Part shown: positions 35,267 through 44,395 of the stretch, piece by piece
Layout: each line of letters starts with the position of its first letter
Numbering within the stretch: position 1 is the stretch's first letter
From: a bacterium A37T11
GTDB lineage: Bacteria; Bacteroidota; Bacteroidia; Sphingobacteriales; Sphingobacteriaceae
DNA length: 64,000 nucleotides
Direction of reading: 5' to 3'
NCBI GenBank assembly: GCA_900109895.1
Contig: FOBR01000012.1
Location: forward strand, 62,001 to 126,000
Program-made: the position numbers and the translations under genes
The notes under the pieces: model-generated
The model's input: the letters and a program-made list of their open reading frames with translations, nothing else
The model's database searches: none
Told to the model about the DNA's origin: nothing

Positions 35267-36679
35267 TTAGTTTTTTGCCTCCAGAGCATACTGAACTGCG
35301 TCGGGAAGGGAAGAAAGCAGTTCGTAGCCGGTTGCAGCTTCTATTGCATCTACTGAAACTTTGAATTGTTTCCAATTTGTCTTGACTGAATTACTGTTAG
35401 GCATATCTACGGCAATCACCTTAGTATTGGCATCTATCCTGATAAGGTCTCCGTTACCTTTGGTCAGGATAATTGCTACTTTCCAAACATGTGCCGGTAC
35501 GGTAATGTTACCGTTATCGATTTTTGTTTTAGTTCCGTAAGTACCGTCTCCCCCTTCACCATAAGACCCCATGATGATGTAGGCTTCTTTTGTAGTGCCT
35601 AATTCTTCACGGATATCGCTTTCCAGCTCTTCCCAAGGACCTTGGTTGTTCTTGGGCGCCTGGGGGATCATATTAACCATAAGGAACGTAGCCGAATTGG
35701 CGCTAATTGAACTGGTACGATCTCCAGAAGGGCAGTTGTGCCCCCGATCAAAGCCCGAGCCAGCATAACTAAGGTTGGAAACCTGGTACCAATCAGATGG
35801 TAATCCGGAGTATCCTGCAAAATCGTCCTGACGACTAGCTGCACCACTAAAATTGCTGTCGTCTAAGTGCCAACTGGTCCAGTTGGGTATGCCTCTGTCT
35901 TTGCTATAAGACAAAGTATAATAGTAATTATCTACCAGATAATTGTTTGGGGCATCTACTATTCCCGACGCGTTAGAAGGATTGCCCAGTAGCAGGTTGC
36001 TATTATCTCCCCAGGATGGCGGGGCATCATCTCCTTTATTTACGCCGCGGGCTGGGGCTAATTCTATGCTTGGATTATTGGTATCATCGCCTCCTGGCTC
36101 GCCGATCACGATTTCCGAGTCGCCAGAACCAATAAAAGTCACATCGTCTATATTGACGCGATTGCCACCTGATTTTTTAATACGGATTTTGATGGGGCCC
36201 ACGGCAGCAATACTGATAGTGTCTGACTTCAGATTATGAGACGTGACGTTGACAAGATTACCAACGGCTTCAAAGCCTTTTCCCGGCCTTGCAACATACA
36301 ACTGCCAACTGCCACTAATGTCTGTACCAAAGGTAGCGGAAGAAACGGCCACTTTTTTTAGTCCGGCAATAGCAAAATTAGTCGAAATACTACCATTGTT
36401 GCGCATACGTACAGATTCAAGCCCATTTTTAGCGTCGGCCTCAACAGCATAAACCAATGCCTCGTCAAACGTCCAAGTACCCGTTTTAAGCTTAACATCA
36501 CCAGTTGCATAAGCCTTCTTGGCAGCACCCTCAAAATCTTCCGTTATAATATAATTAGATTTAAGTTCTATAGCATCTTCTTTTCCACAGGCATATAAAA
36601 CACACGAAAAAAGCATCAAAGAAATCTTAAAATAGCTTTGTTTGGGCAAAAATTTTACTCTATTCGGATAGATTAACAT
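35267..36679 (-). CDS. Secreted DNA/RNA non-specific endonuclease (lipoprotein)
   Basis: 470 residues. A signal with lipobox-like VLYAC (Cys about 31) is followed by an N-terminal beta domain (about 40-190) and a C-terminal nuclease domain (about 230-460). The nuclease shows the DRGH motif (FDRGHNCPSGDRT) and the NMIPQAPKNNQGPWEELE block that carries the metal-binding Asn of the NucA/EndoG type. It probably degrades extracellular nucleic acid for phosphate or nucleosides. It is monocistronic, with AT-rich flanks. Confidence 0.87.
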   Translation of the reverse strand: MLIYPNRVKFLPKQSYFKISLMLFSCVLYACGKEDAIELKSNYIITEDFEGAAKKAYATGDVKLKTGTWTFDEALVYAVEADAKNGLESVRMRNNGSISTNFAIAGLKKVAVSSATFGTDISGSWQLYVARPGKGFEAVGNLVNVTSHNLKSDTISIAAVGPIKIRIKKSGGNRVNIDDVTFIGSGDSEIVIGEPGGDDTNNPSIELAPARGVNKGDDAPPSWGDNSNLLLGNPSNASGIVDAPNNYLVDNYYYTLSYSKDRGIPNWTSWHLDDSNFSGAASRQDDFAGYSGLPSDWYQVSNLSYAGSGFDRGHNCPSGDRTSSISANSATFLMVNMIPQAPKNNQGPWEELESDIREELGTTKEAYIIMGSYGEGGDGTYGTKTKIDNGNITVPAHVWKVAIILTKGNGDLIRIDANTKVIAVDMPNSNSVKTNWKQFKVSVDAIEAATGYELLSSLPDAVQYALEAKN

Positions 36680-37032
36680 AAAAATTATTAAAATTTACCC
36701 TGGTTTAAAATTTGCTTCTCTATTATGTCATTAGTAGTTCAAATCTTAAATTTTATAAATATAATATATTTCACTTAAAAAGGTTATTTGATGAGAAAAA
36801 ATTATATAACATTAATTTCTTATTATAAATATGAACCGAAGTTGAATGTTTCATGATGGTTGTGCTGCTTAATACTTGATTGTGGCCATTAATTGTCTAT
36901 TGAATCTAATATTTATTAAAGGCGCAAATTATATCTCTTATGGCACGCCATTTTGTCCTTTTTAACTCCTATTTTTTTCCTTAATTTGCAATTTGGATTT
37001 GAAATAGGGTAAAAGTTAAACAACATATATAA
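36680..37032. other. AT-rich divergent gap
   Basis: 353 bases between the nuclease gene (-) and the lipid-head-group cluster (+). It must hold both promoters, but I could not fix a convincing TTG/TAnnTTTG pair for either. No gene, repeat or RNA was seen. Confidence 0.5.
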
Positions 37033-37740
37033 ATGGTTTACGCAATCATTGCTGCGGGTGAGGGTTCACGGTTGGCTGGTGAAGGTATTAGGTCACCAAA
37101 ACCGATGGTTCCTCTAAATGGCGAACCGATGATCGACCGGTTGATTGGTATTTTTTCCCGTAATCAGGCTACGCACATCTATGTGATCATTAATGAGTTT
37201 TCACCTCTGCTTAAACAGCATTTGGAAACACAAGTTTATCCAGTTCCTTTGACATTAGTATGTAAAAATACCTCCAGCTCCCTGCACAGTTTTTATGAAT
37301 TATTAAAAGCAATGCCTGAAGTGGGGGAATGTTGCCTCACCACTACCGATACAGTGTTTACTGAGCCTGAATTTAAGGCATACGTTCACGAATTTGAAAA
37401 AAGAAAAGATCTGGACGGCCTGATGGCTGTTACAACATTTAAAGATGACGAATCTCCATTATATGTAGTAGTCGATCATGAACACCAGGTATTGGCTTTT
37501 ACAGATAATCAAAGTATTGAAACCCCATTTGTGTCAGGAGGCGTCTATTGCTTACGTAGCCGCGCGCTTAAGACGGTTGAAAAGGCGATCCGGCAGGGGA
37601 ATTCTCGCATGCGAAATTTTCAACGTCAACTGATCAAAGAGCGACTTTTGATCAAAGCGTATCCTTTTAGCAAAATTGTGGATGTGGACCATGCACAGGA
37701 TATACAGACAGCAGAACTATTTTTGCGGGAAATTAGCTAA
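37033..37740 (+). CDS. Nucleotidyltransferase (sugar-phosphate/choline-phosphate cytidylyltransferase-like)
   Basis: 235 residues. The NTP-transferase signature is AIIAAGEGSRLAGEGIRSPKP with the conserved Lys of SPKPM, and TTTDTVF is the metal-binding region. It joins a nucleotide to a small phosphorylated molecule. With a CDP-alcohol phosphatidyltransferase two genes on, a CTP-using activation of a lipid head group is plausible (CDP-inositol- or CDP-polyol-like). The exact substrate is unknown. The next gene starts 28 bp after the stop. Confidence 0.8.
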   Translation: MVYAIIAAGEGSRLAGEGIRSPKPMVPLNGEPMIDRLIGIFSRNQATHIYVIINEFSPLLKQHLETQVYPVPLTLVCKNTSSSLHSFYELLKAMPEVGECCLTTTDTVFTEPEFKAYVHEFEKRKDLDGLMAVTTFKDDESPLYVVVDHEHQVLAFTDNQSIETPFVSGGVYCLRSRALKTVEKAIRQGNSRMRNFQRQLIKERLLIKAYPFSKIVDVDHAQDIQTAELFLREIS

Positions 37741-37768
37741 CTTTGCCGCCTTACTATTTATACAATCA

Positions 37769-38638
37769 ATGATCATTGAAAAACCCGTTTTGGGTATTAA
37801 GCGCAAAAATCTTTTTTCACCAAACCATATTGGCAACGATGAGGCTATTTTCTCTTTGGTTGCTGCCCAATTACAACTATTGGGATGTATGGTGGAGATA
37901 TGCGGTGAAGACGATGTGCAGGAAAACACAAAAATACCTCAGCAGCATATCTTCAACATGTCGCGAAGCAAACCGCTAGTAAAGCAGCTGCAGGAATGGG
38001 AGCGCTCTGGCAAGATGATCGTAAATTCTGCTTTTGGCATTGAAAATTGCTTTCGTACCAATATGACGAACATCCTGATAAAAGGTGGCGTGCTTTATCC
38101 TAAAAGTTTCGTGGTGGACACATCTGCAGATATTGGGTTGGTTTATGAACAATTGCCCGGAAAAGGTGTTTGGTTAAAGCGTGGCGACTTTCACGCCATC
38201 CATAAAGAGGATGTGACTTTTGCTGCCTCTAAAGAAGAGGCCCAGCATATTTTAAAGGAATATTCATTGCGAGGGATTCAGGAAGCAGTTATTTCAGAAC
38301 ATTTGGTTGGTGATCTGGTCAAATTTTACGGTGTTGCAGGTGGCGATTTTTTCTATTTTTTTTATCCCTATGATCATAATCATCATAAATATGATGTATA
38401 TGCCACTATAAACGGGAATACCTTGCATTATCCCTTTGATCAAAGCCGGCTTAAGCAGGAGGCTATCAAAGCGGCTGCTCTGCTCAATGTAGAGATTTAC
38501 GGCGGGGATGCAATCGTAACCCAAAATGGAGATATATTTATCATTGACCTGAATGACTGGCCAAGTTTTGCTCCCTGTCGGGAACAAGGTGCAAAAGCAA
38601 TTGCCCGTTATTTATTTGAAAAATTCAGCCAGGATTAA
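37769..38638 (+). CDS. ATP-grasp-like protein of unknown function
   Basis: 289 residues from the ATG at 37769 (MIIEKPVLGIKRK); the open frame extends 31 codons up into the preceding gene, which I judge not used. The C-terminus has an ATP-grasp-like end (GGDAIVTQNGDIFIIDLNDWPSFAPCR), with acidic and Asn residues that could bind Mg-ATP, and a mid-region lysine (GVWLKRGDF). It might ligate or phosphorylate the head-group precursor of this cluster. The family assignment is tentative. Confidence 0.6.
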   Translation: MIIEKPVLGIKRKNLFSPNHIGNDEAIFSLVAAQLQLLGCMVEICGEDDVQENTKIPQQHIFNMSRSKPLVKQLQEWERSGKMIVNSAFGIENCFRTNMTNILIKGGVLYPKSFVVDTSADIGLVYEQLPGKGVWLKRGDFHAIHKEDVTFAASKEEAQHILKEYSLRGIQEAVISEHLVGDLVKFYGVAGGDFFYFFYPYDHNHHKYDVYATINGNTLHYPFDQSRLKQEAIKAAALLNVEIYGGDAIVTQNGDIFIIDLNDWPSFAPCREQGAKAIARYLFEKFSQD

Positions 38639-38643
38639 TAGCG

Positions 38644-39609
38644 ATGGAGAACGCACAAGACACGAAAGATCCTTTAGAAATATCTATAGAAGAAAAGGGT
38701 TCTGCTTATGAAAATTCGCTTAAATCAAACGATACAGAAGAAAAAATAGATTTATGGTTCTATCGTCCGATAGGATACAGAATAGCTCTTTTTGCTGCAA
38801 AGACAAATATTACGCCCAATGCCGTAACGATTATTAGCATTTTCTTTGGCGTTGCAGCTGGAATTTTATTTTATTATCAAACGCTTTGGATAAATGTGAT
38901 TGGTATGTTGCTGCTGATGTTTGCCAATTCACTGGATAGTGCAGATGGTCAGTTGGCCAGGCTTACCGGTCATAAAAGTCGTTTCGGCAGAATTCTTGAC
39001 GGGTTTGCAGGTGATTTTTGGTTTGCCTCAATTCATATAGCCCTCTGCCTTCGGTGTATTGAGCAGGGATGGTCACCCTGGATTTGGGCAGCAGGTATTC
39101 TGGCGGGATTCTCGCATGTATTCCAGTCTGCTATGGCCGATTACTACCGCAATGTGCATCTCTATTTTATTAAGGGGGTAAGTGGGAGCGAGTTGGATAA
39201 CAGTCGCGATCTGCAAGCAGACTATGACGCCCTTTCCTGGAAAAATAATGCGTTCAGTAAGTTTGTGCTAAATGGATATCTGGGATATACCAAGCTACAG
39301 GAATGGCTATCTCCTTATTTGCAGAAGCTGCTGAAGCTGGTTAAGGTACGCTATACGGATCAGTTACCGGCCTCGCTGGTAAGGGATTTTAGAACCATGA
39401 ATAAGCCGTTGATGAAATATACCAATATTGTACAATTTAATACGCGCGTAATTTTTCTATTCCTTTGGCTTTTCATTGATGAAGTATGGATTTATTTTTT
39501 ATTTGACATGTTTGTACTAAACCCGATATTGGTGTATATGTGCAGGCGCCAGGAAAAAGTGAGCCGGTATTTTTATCAGCAGTTAACCAACACCTCCCGC
39601 TATGAGTGA
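38644..39609 (+). CDS. CDP-alcohol phosphatidyltransferase family protein
   Basis: 321 residues, inner-membrane. The diagnostic motif DxxDGxxARx8GxxxDxxxD is complete (DSADGQLARLTGHK then GRILDGFAGD, about residues 98-124). About six hydrophobic segments. It transfers a phospho-alcohol from a CDP-activated donor to a lipid or polyol. It starts 5 bp after the ATP-grasp-like gene and overlaps the next gene by 8 bp. Confidence 0.88.
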   Translation: MENAQDTKDPLEISIEEKGSAYENSLKSNDTEEKIDLWFYRPIGYRIALFAAKTNITPNAVTIISIFFGVAAGILFYYQTLWINVIGMLLLMFANSLDSADGQLARLTGHKSRFGRILDGFAGDFWFASIHIALCLRCIEQGWSPWIWAAGILAGFSHVFQSAMADYYRNVHLYFIKGVSGSELDNSRDLQADYDALSWKNNAFSKFVLNGYLGYTKLQEWLSPYLQKLLKLVKVRYTDQLPASLVRDFRTMNKPLMKYTNIVQFNTRVIFLFLWLFIDEVWIYFLFDMFVLNPILVYMCRRQEKVSRYFYQQLTNTSRYE

Positions 39610-40624
39610 AAAGATCTACAAGATCGTATTTTTTGTCATCGGTATCCTTACGATGGGTTATATGGCCTATAGCCTGGGTTTAGAAAATTTATGGGAAAAC
39701 ATCCGTAAAACGGGTTGGTGGTTTGCGCCAGTCATCGGCAGTTGGGTCATTATCTACTTATTTAATGCCTTCGCTTTTCGTAGCATTATTCAAGAGCCTT
39801 CGATCCCGGCCAGCAATTTTTCATTTTGGAAGGTATTGCAACTAACCATTAGCGGTTATGCTATTAATTATATCACACCCTTCATTGCCTTGGGTGGCGA
39901 ACCCTATCGTATTCTGGAACTAAAACCTGCACTGGGGGCCGAGAAGGCCAGCTCTTCTGTGTTACTATATAGCCTAATGCACATGTTTTCTCATGTCTTG
40001 TTTTGGCTGGCCTCTATCGTACTGATTTTTGCTGTAGTTCCGCTAAACCATTATATGGAAGTAGGGTGTGCGGTCATGCTGGTAATCGGTACTTTTCTAT
40101 GTTTTTGGTTTATTAGGGTATATAATCGGGGCTTTACAGTATCCACTGTTCGTTTGTTGACCAAAATACCCTTTGTCAAAAATAAAGCATCCACTTTTTT
40201 GACAGAAAAACAAGATTTGCTTTCAGGTATTGACGAGCAGATCAAATGGCTCTACAATGGGCGCCGATCACGCTTTTTTACCGCTTTGTTTTGGGAATTT
40301 TTAGCACGTACCCTCGGTAGTGCGGAGATTTATTTCAGCGCGCTGGCTATTGGAATGGATATTTCGGTATCTCAAGCTCTCATCGTCAGTTCGGGCTCTT
40401 CCTTATTTGCCAACGTCATCTTTTTCTTCCCCATGCAACTGGGTACCCGTGAGGGTGGGCTGGCCTTGGCGCTCAAAAGTATTGGTTTGCCTTCAAGCGG
40501 TGGTATTATCATCGGAATAATCATGCGTATCCGCGAATTAGTATGGATCGGCATCGGTCTTGCACTCATGGCTATTTGGCCCAAATTGCCGCAATCAGCA
40601 GATCAAAAGGAACAAAAAATTTAA
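39602..40624 (+). CDS. Lysylphosphatidylglycerol synthase TM-region family membrane protein
   Basis: 340 residues, about 7-8 membrane segments, of the UPF0104/AglD-type membrane family without the cytosolic aminoacyl-transfer domain. It shows FITPFIALGGEPYRI-like and QLGTREGG blocks that are common in the family. It may flip or modify the lipid made by the phosphatidyltransferase whose gene it overlaps by 8 bp. Substrate unknown. Confidence 0.82.
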   Translation: MSEKIYKIVFFVIGILTMGYMAYSLGLENLWENIRKTGWWFAPVIGSWVIIYLFNAFAFRSIIQEPSIPASNFSFWKVLQLTISGYAINYITPFIALGGEPYRILELKPALGAEKASSSVLLYSLMHMFSHVLFWLASIVLIFAVVPLNHYMEVGCAVMLVIGTFLCFWFIRVYNRGFTVSTVRLLTKIPFVKNKASTFLTEKQDLLSGIDEQIKWLYNGRRSRFFTALFWEFLARTLGSAEIYFSALAIGMDISVSQALIVSSGSSLFANVIFFFPMQLGTREGGLALALKSIGLPSSGGIIIGIIMRIRELVWIGIGLALMAIWPKLPQSADQKEQKI

Positions 40625-40631
40625 ACAAATT

Positions 40632-41342
40632 ATGATTAAGGGCATTTTATTTGATTATGGTGGCACCATTGACACCAATGGCCTACATTGGGGTGTCGTG
40701 CTATGGAATAGCTACCAGCAGCATCAGGTAGTAATAGAACAGGAGCTCTTTGCTAAGGCATATGCTTTTGGTGAACGTGCCCTGGCCATCAACCCACTTG
40801 TAAAACCTGAACACAACTTCTTGGAAGTACTCCGTATCAAAGTGAACCAGCAATTCGACTTTTTGGCAGGGCAGGGATATACCCCTGACAGGCATAAAAT
40901 CGATTTAATAGCCCATGATTGTTATCAATTTGCCCGTTCAATAGTGTCCGAAAATAAGGCAGTAATTGAAATATTGGCATCAGAATACCCATTGGTGATG
41001 GTTTCTAACTTTTATGGAAACCTGAAAACGGTATTAGAGGATTTTGGCATTCGTTCTTATTTCAAAGCAGTCGTTGAATCGGCTGTGGTAGGGGTGCGCA
41101 AGCCGGATGCAGCCATATACCGTCAAGGCGTACAGGAATTGGGGTTTAAACCTGATGAGTGTCTTGTAGTGGGCGACTCGTACACTAAGGACATTGTGCC
41201 GGCCCACCAGGCCGGATGCCGTAGCGCATGGCTCAACGTGCAGGGGTGGGATAGCCCGGACAAGGAAGATTCTTCGCTGGCTGATGTCCAAATTAAAAAG
41301 GTGGCAGATCTGCCGGAACTTTTGAATTCCGGCAGTCTCTAG
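40632..41342 (+). CDS. HAD-family hydrolase
   Basis: 236 residues from the ATG at 40632 (MIKGILFDYGGT); the frame is open 24 codons further up but that lies within the preceding gene. Motif I is FDYGGT, motif II VSNF, the motif III lysine is in GVRKPD, and motif IV is VVGDSYTKD. This is a phosphatase-type HAD with a small helical cap. It probably removes the phosphate left after the phosphatidyl transfer (as in a phosphatidyl-polyol phosphate), or acts on a precursor. Last gene of the five-gene cluster. Confidence 0.85.
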   Translation: MIKGILFDYGGTIDTNGLHWGVVLWNSYQQHQVVIEQELFAKAYAFGERALAINPLVKPEHNFLEVLRIKVNQQFDFLAGQGYTPDRHKIDLIAHDCYQFARSIVSENKAVIEILASEYPLVMVSNFYGNLKTVLEDFGIRSYFKAVVESAVVGVRKPDAAIYRQGVQELGFKPDECLVVGDSYTKDIVPAHQAGCRSAWLNVQGWDSPDKEDSSLADVQIKKVADLPELLNSGSL

Positions 41343-41362
41343 CTGTATTTATTCTTTGCTTC

Positions 41363-42793
41363 TTATACTTTATAATATTGTTCCCATCCTTTTCTGGGAG
41401 GAGGACCTAGCAATAGCTCATTTGCGTGCTTATTGTTGGTAATGATCTTTTTCTCGCGGTCAAACTCAAGTTTATCTCCTGTCCATTGGGCCAGCACGCC
41501 CAGGCAAAACACCTGGCTGAGCGGGCCTGCAATATGAAAGGGTGAGCGTGTCTCTTCCTCCCCTTTGCAAGCCAGTAGGTAATTTTTGTAATGATTGGAC
41601 GGGCTAACTGGCACTTCCGGCAGTTTGGAAGCCCACTCCTTAGCCTTTTCTTCTGGAATGATGGATAAGGTGCTTCCATGAGATCCACCTTTGAACGTTA
41701 ATTCCTTGCTATATATAATCTTGCCCGGATTCAATTTGACGGGCTCTAGCTTGCCGGTACTTGGCGGTGGAATATTAGGATCCAGGCCAGATACTCCATA
41801 CCCTTCCGGAATAGGTGGCAGGTTGTCTAATCCATCATACCACTTCACCTCTACCGGAGGCATTTTTCCACGCTTCGGAAATTTGAAAGATAGGGTGGTA
41901 GACATGGGATAAAAGAAATTGTTGTGGCCTTCCAATTTTATGGGGTCCACTACATAGGGGAGGCCGAGATCCAGAAATTGATGTGCGGTATCTAACAAGT
42001 GTGCGCCCCAATCGCCTAGTGCCCCCATACCAAAGTCATACCAGCACCGCCATTGACCATTGACAAAGTCTTTGTTATAGGAATGACCTTGAGTGGTAGT
42101 TTGCCAAATATTCCAGTCAAGCGTAGAGGGTACTGGTTCGGCTGGAGGAAAAGATTTAATGTTGGGGTCCCAACTGTGCCAGCGGCGTGGGGAATTCATG
42201 TGAGCAGTAATGGCGGTCACATCTTTAATGATGCCAGCATCTTTCCAAGCTTTAAATTGAAAATAATTGCCTTCGGAATGCCCCTGATTACCCATTTGGG
42301 TAACTTGTTTGTGGTATTTTTTAGCAGCCTTCATCATCAATTCAACCTCATTAAAGGTTCGTGCCATAGGCTTTTCGGTGTATACGTGCTTGCCTAACGC
42401 TAGCGCAGCCATAGTAATGGGAAAATGGGAAAAATCAGGCACACCTACGGATACCGCATCGATTTGATTTCCCATTTTATCAAACATCACCCTGAAATCC
42501 TGAAAACGGGGAACATCCGGAAAGAGTTTGAGATTTTCCAAAGTCTGAGGCCCACCCATATCCACATCGCAAAAGGCTACGAAATTGGCCAGCCCTGTTT
42601 TGTGGAATTCGCGTAGAATCTCCCCTCCGCGGTTTCCTATGCCTATGCAGGCCAGATTTACCCGCTCATTGGGACCAGCTTTCTTAATATTTTTAAAATC
42701 GGCTGCTGTCAGAATGCGGGGTGCGGTAGCTGCTGCAGACAAAAGCATTGCCTGCTTTAAAAAGGAACGGCGGGAATTGTTTTTTGAGTTCAT
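41363..42793 (-). CDS. Gfo/Idh/MocA-family oxidoreductase, Tat-exported
   Basis: 476 residues. The twin-arginine leader is NSRRSFLKQAMLLSAAATAP, then an NAD-binding Rossmann motif (LACIGIGNRGGEI) and the family EKPMA block. A long C-terminal domain has HLLDTAHQFLDLG. Exported members of this family in Bacteroidota act on sugars or glycosides in the periplasm, often with 3-keto intermediates. It lies downstream of the GH29 gene, separated by 148 bp, in the same direction. Confidence 0.87.
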   Translation of the reverse strand: MNSKNNSRRSFLKQAMLLSAAATAPRILTAADFKNIKKAGPNERVNLACIGIGNRGGEILREFHKTGLANFVAFCDVDMGGPQTLENLKLFPDVPRFQDFRVMFDKMGNQIDAVSVGVPDFSHFPITMAALALGKHVYTEKPMARTFNEVELMMKAAKKYHKQVTQMGNQGHSEGNYFQFKAWKDAGIIKDVTAITAHMNSPRRWHSWDPNIKSFPPAEPVPSTLDWNIWQTTTQGHSYNKDFVNGQWRCWYDFGMGALGDWGAHLLDTAHQFLDLGLPYVVDPIKLEGHNNFFYPMSTTLSFKFPKRGKMPPVEVKWYDGLDNLPPIPEGYGVSGLDPNIPPPSTGKLEPVKLNPGKIIYSKELTFKGGSHGSTLSIIPEEKAKEWASKLPEVPVSPSNHYKNYLLACKGEEETRSPFHIAGPLSQVFCLGVLAQWTGDKLEFDREKKIITNNKHANELLLGPPPRKGWEQYYKV

Positions 42794-42941
42794 GTTACAA
42801 AGATCAACTTATTGACGTATTTTTATACTGGTTTTGCTTTAGTTGGGACAATATATAAATATTTAATCACTCCCAACAAGCTGTACACTTCTAACTAATG
42901 CCCAAATTAGCCATTTTTTTGCGATAACGTTTTCGTAAAAC

Positions 42942-44309
42942 TTATTTGGCTCCATCTATACTCGATCTCTTTTCCAGTCGTAACATATCCTGTGGTTTGA
43001 ACTTTGCCAACTCGATCTTAAAAACTACGGTATTGGGCCATTGATTATTGGTATACAGCCTCTGCCCGTTTACAGCACTAATGGCCAGCCCAAGCGGCCC
43101 TGCCGAACTTTGGATACTGGCATCAAAACCTTCCTTATATTCCAGCAGCTGGCTACCATAACCCAAGATGCTTACTTTCGTATGCACATTGCCTTCAATC
43201 ATGGGCAATAAAAAAGCACGACGCTCACCATATGCCCAATCTGCTGAGCTTTGCCGTGTTACGAATGCGTAGATAATCTTTTCATCATTAGATTGAGTGA
43301 ACCAGATGTTTTTATCACGGATTACAGGCAGGGGTTTTACGGCATACACGGCTTCTTGGTTTACAAAATTCCATAGGGCCACCTCACGCAATAGATTTTG
43401 CTGCTCGATTTGAATCTCCCCATCGGGTTTTGGGCCTACATTCATCAAAAAATTTCCACCTTTTGACCTGATCTCGATGAGCATGTCAATAATATCTGTA
43501 CCCGATTTTTGAGGGTCATTTGTAGGCTTATATTGCCAGTCTGTCCCCATGGTATAACAGGCTTCCCATGGTCGTGGCAAAGGCTGGTCAGGAATATTCT
43601 GCTCCGGGGTTTTCATGAGGTCACGGGTAATTACCAAATTGGGATTTAACTGCCAGGCAAATTCGCGAAGCCCATCGGCTGGCCCATCAAAGAACATTAT
43701 GTCAATATTGCCATACTGCGTAAGCAATTCTTTGATCTGTGCCTTATCATACTCAAACAGTTCTTTATTATTTACCGGCGAATGCATTGGATGTTGCAAA
43801 CGCCCGATGGGAATATGATGTTCATGTAGGAAATGAAAGTCTTCCGGCGAAAAGTAAATCCCGATGGCGAAGCCTTGTTTTCGGAAGGCATTAATCACTT
43901 CCTTGGTTACATCTCTTTTAAGCGGCGTATTCATTACATTAAGTGCTGTGGTCTTCGTTTCAAACATACAAAAGCCTGAATGATGTTTTGCAGTAAATAC
44001 CACGTATTTCATTCCTGCTAAACGCGCTATAGCAGCCCATTCATCCGGGTTGAACTTTACCGGATTAAAAAAACCAGGTAATTGGCTATAATACCGATTT
44101 ACATAATCTTCAGAGGCTCCCGCTAATGAATGGCTGATAATGGTTCCCAGGGAAACATCTACCCCCCAGTGTATAAACATACCAAAGGCCAAGTCCTGGA
44201 ACCAAGCCACGCGCTCAGGTTTATTTGTTTTCTGAACTTGCTGTGCAGAAGCGTTTGTGTATAAGATACAGAAAAAAAGGATCAAGGTACGTTTGTAGAT
44301 TTTCATCAA
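42942..44309 (-). CDS. GH29-family alpha-L-fucosidase
   Basis: 455 residues. Signal peptide ending NASAQ, then the catalytic TIM barrel (about 30-330): WFQDLAFGMFIHWG near the start, KYVVFTAKHHSGFCMF, and the nucleophile Asp208 in IDIMFFDGPADG. A C-terminal beta domain follows. Periplasmic hydrolysis of fucosides is expected; GH29 also includes some related deoxy-sugar activities. Divergent from the esterase gene with 86 bp between. Confidence 0.9.
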   Translation of the reverse strand: MMKIYKRTLILFFCILYTNASAQQVQKTNKPERVAWFQDLAFGMFIHWGVDVSLGTIISHSLAGASEDYVNRYYSQLPGFFNPVKFNPDEWAAIARLAGMKYVVFTAKHHSGFCMFETKTTALNVMNTPLKRDVTKEVINAFRKQGFAIGIYFSPEDFHFLHEHHIPIGRLQHPMHSPVNNKELFEYDKAQIKELLTQYGNIDIMFFDGPADGLREFAWQLNPNLVITRDLMKTPEQNIPDQPLPRPWEACYTMGTDWQYKPTNDPQKSGTDIIDMLIEIRSKGGNFLMNVGPKPDGEIQIEQQNLLREVALWNFVNQEAVYAVKPLPVIRDKNIWFTQSNDEKIIYAFVTRQSSADWAYGERRAFLLPMIEGNVHTKVSILGYGSQLLEYKEGFDASIQSSAGPLGLAISAVNGQRLYTNNQWPNTVVFKIELAKFKPQDMLRLEKRSSIDGAK

Positions 44310-44345
44310 AATTTATGGTTATAACACCCTAAAGTTAGGGATTTA

Positions 44346-44377
44346 TTGTTTAAAGTAAAGTAATTTTATTAAGTTTG
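44346..44377 (+). promoter_or_regulatory. Bacteroidota-type promoter of the esterase gene
   Basis: TTG at 44346-44348, a 21-bp spacer, TAAGTTTG at 44370-44377; ATG at 44396. Confidence 0.65.
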
Positions 44378-44395
44378 CTAAAATAAATACCAGAT

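Noticed and set aside
40632..40670. HAD protein with FDYGGT lacking the second Asp of motif I, possible inactive enzyme
   Set aside because: DYGGT is common in active HAD subgroups and the other motifs are complete.
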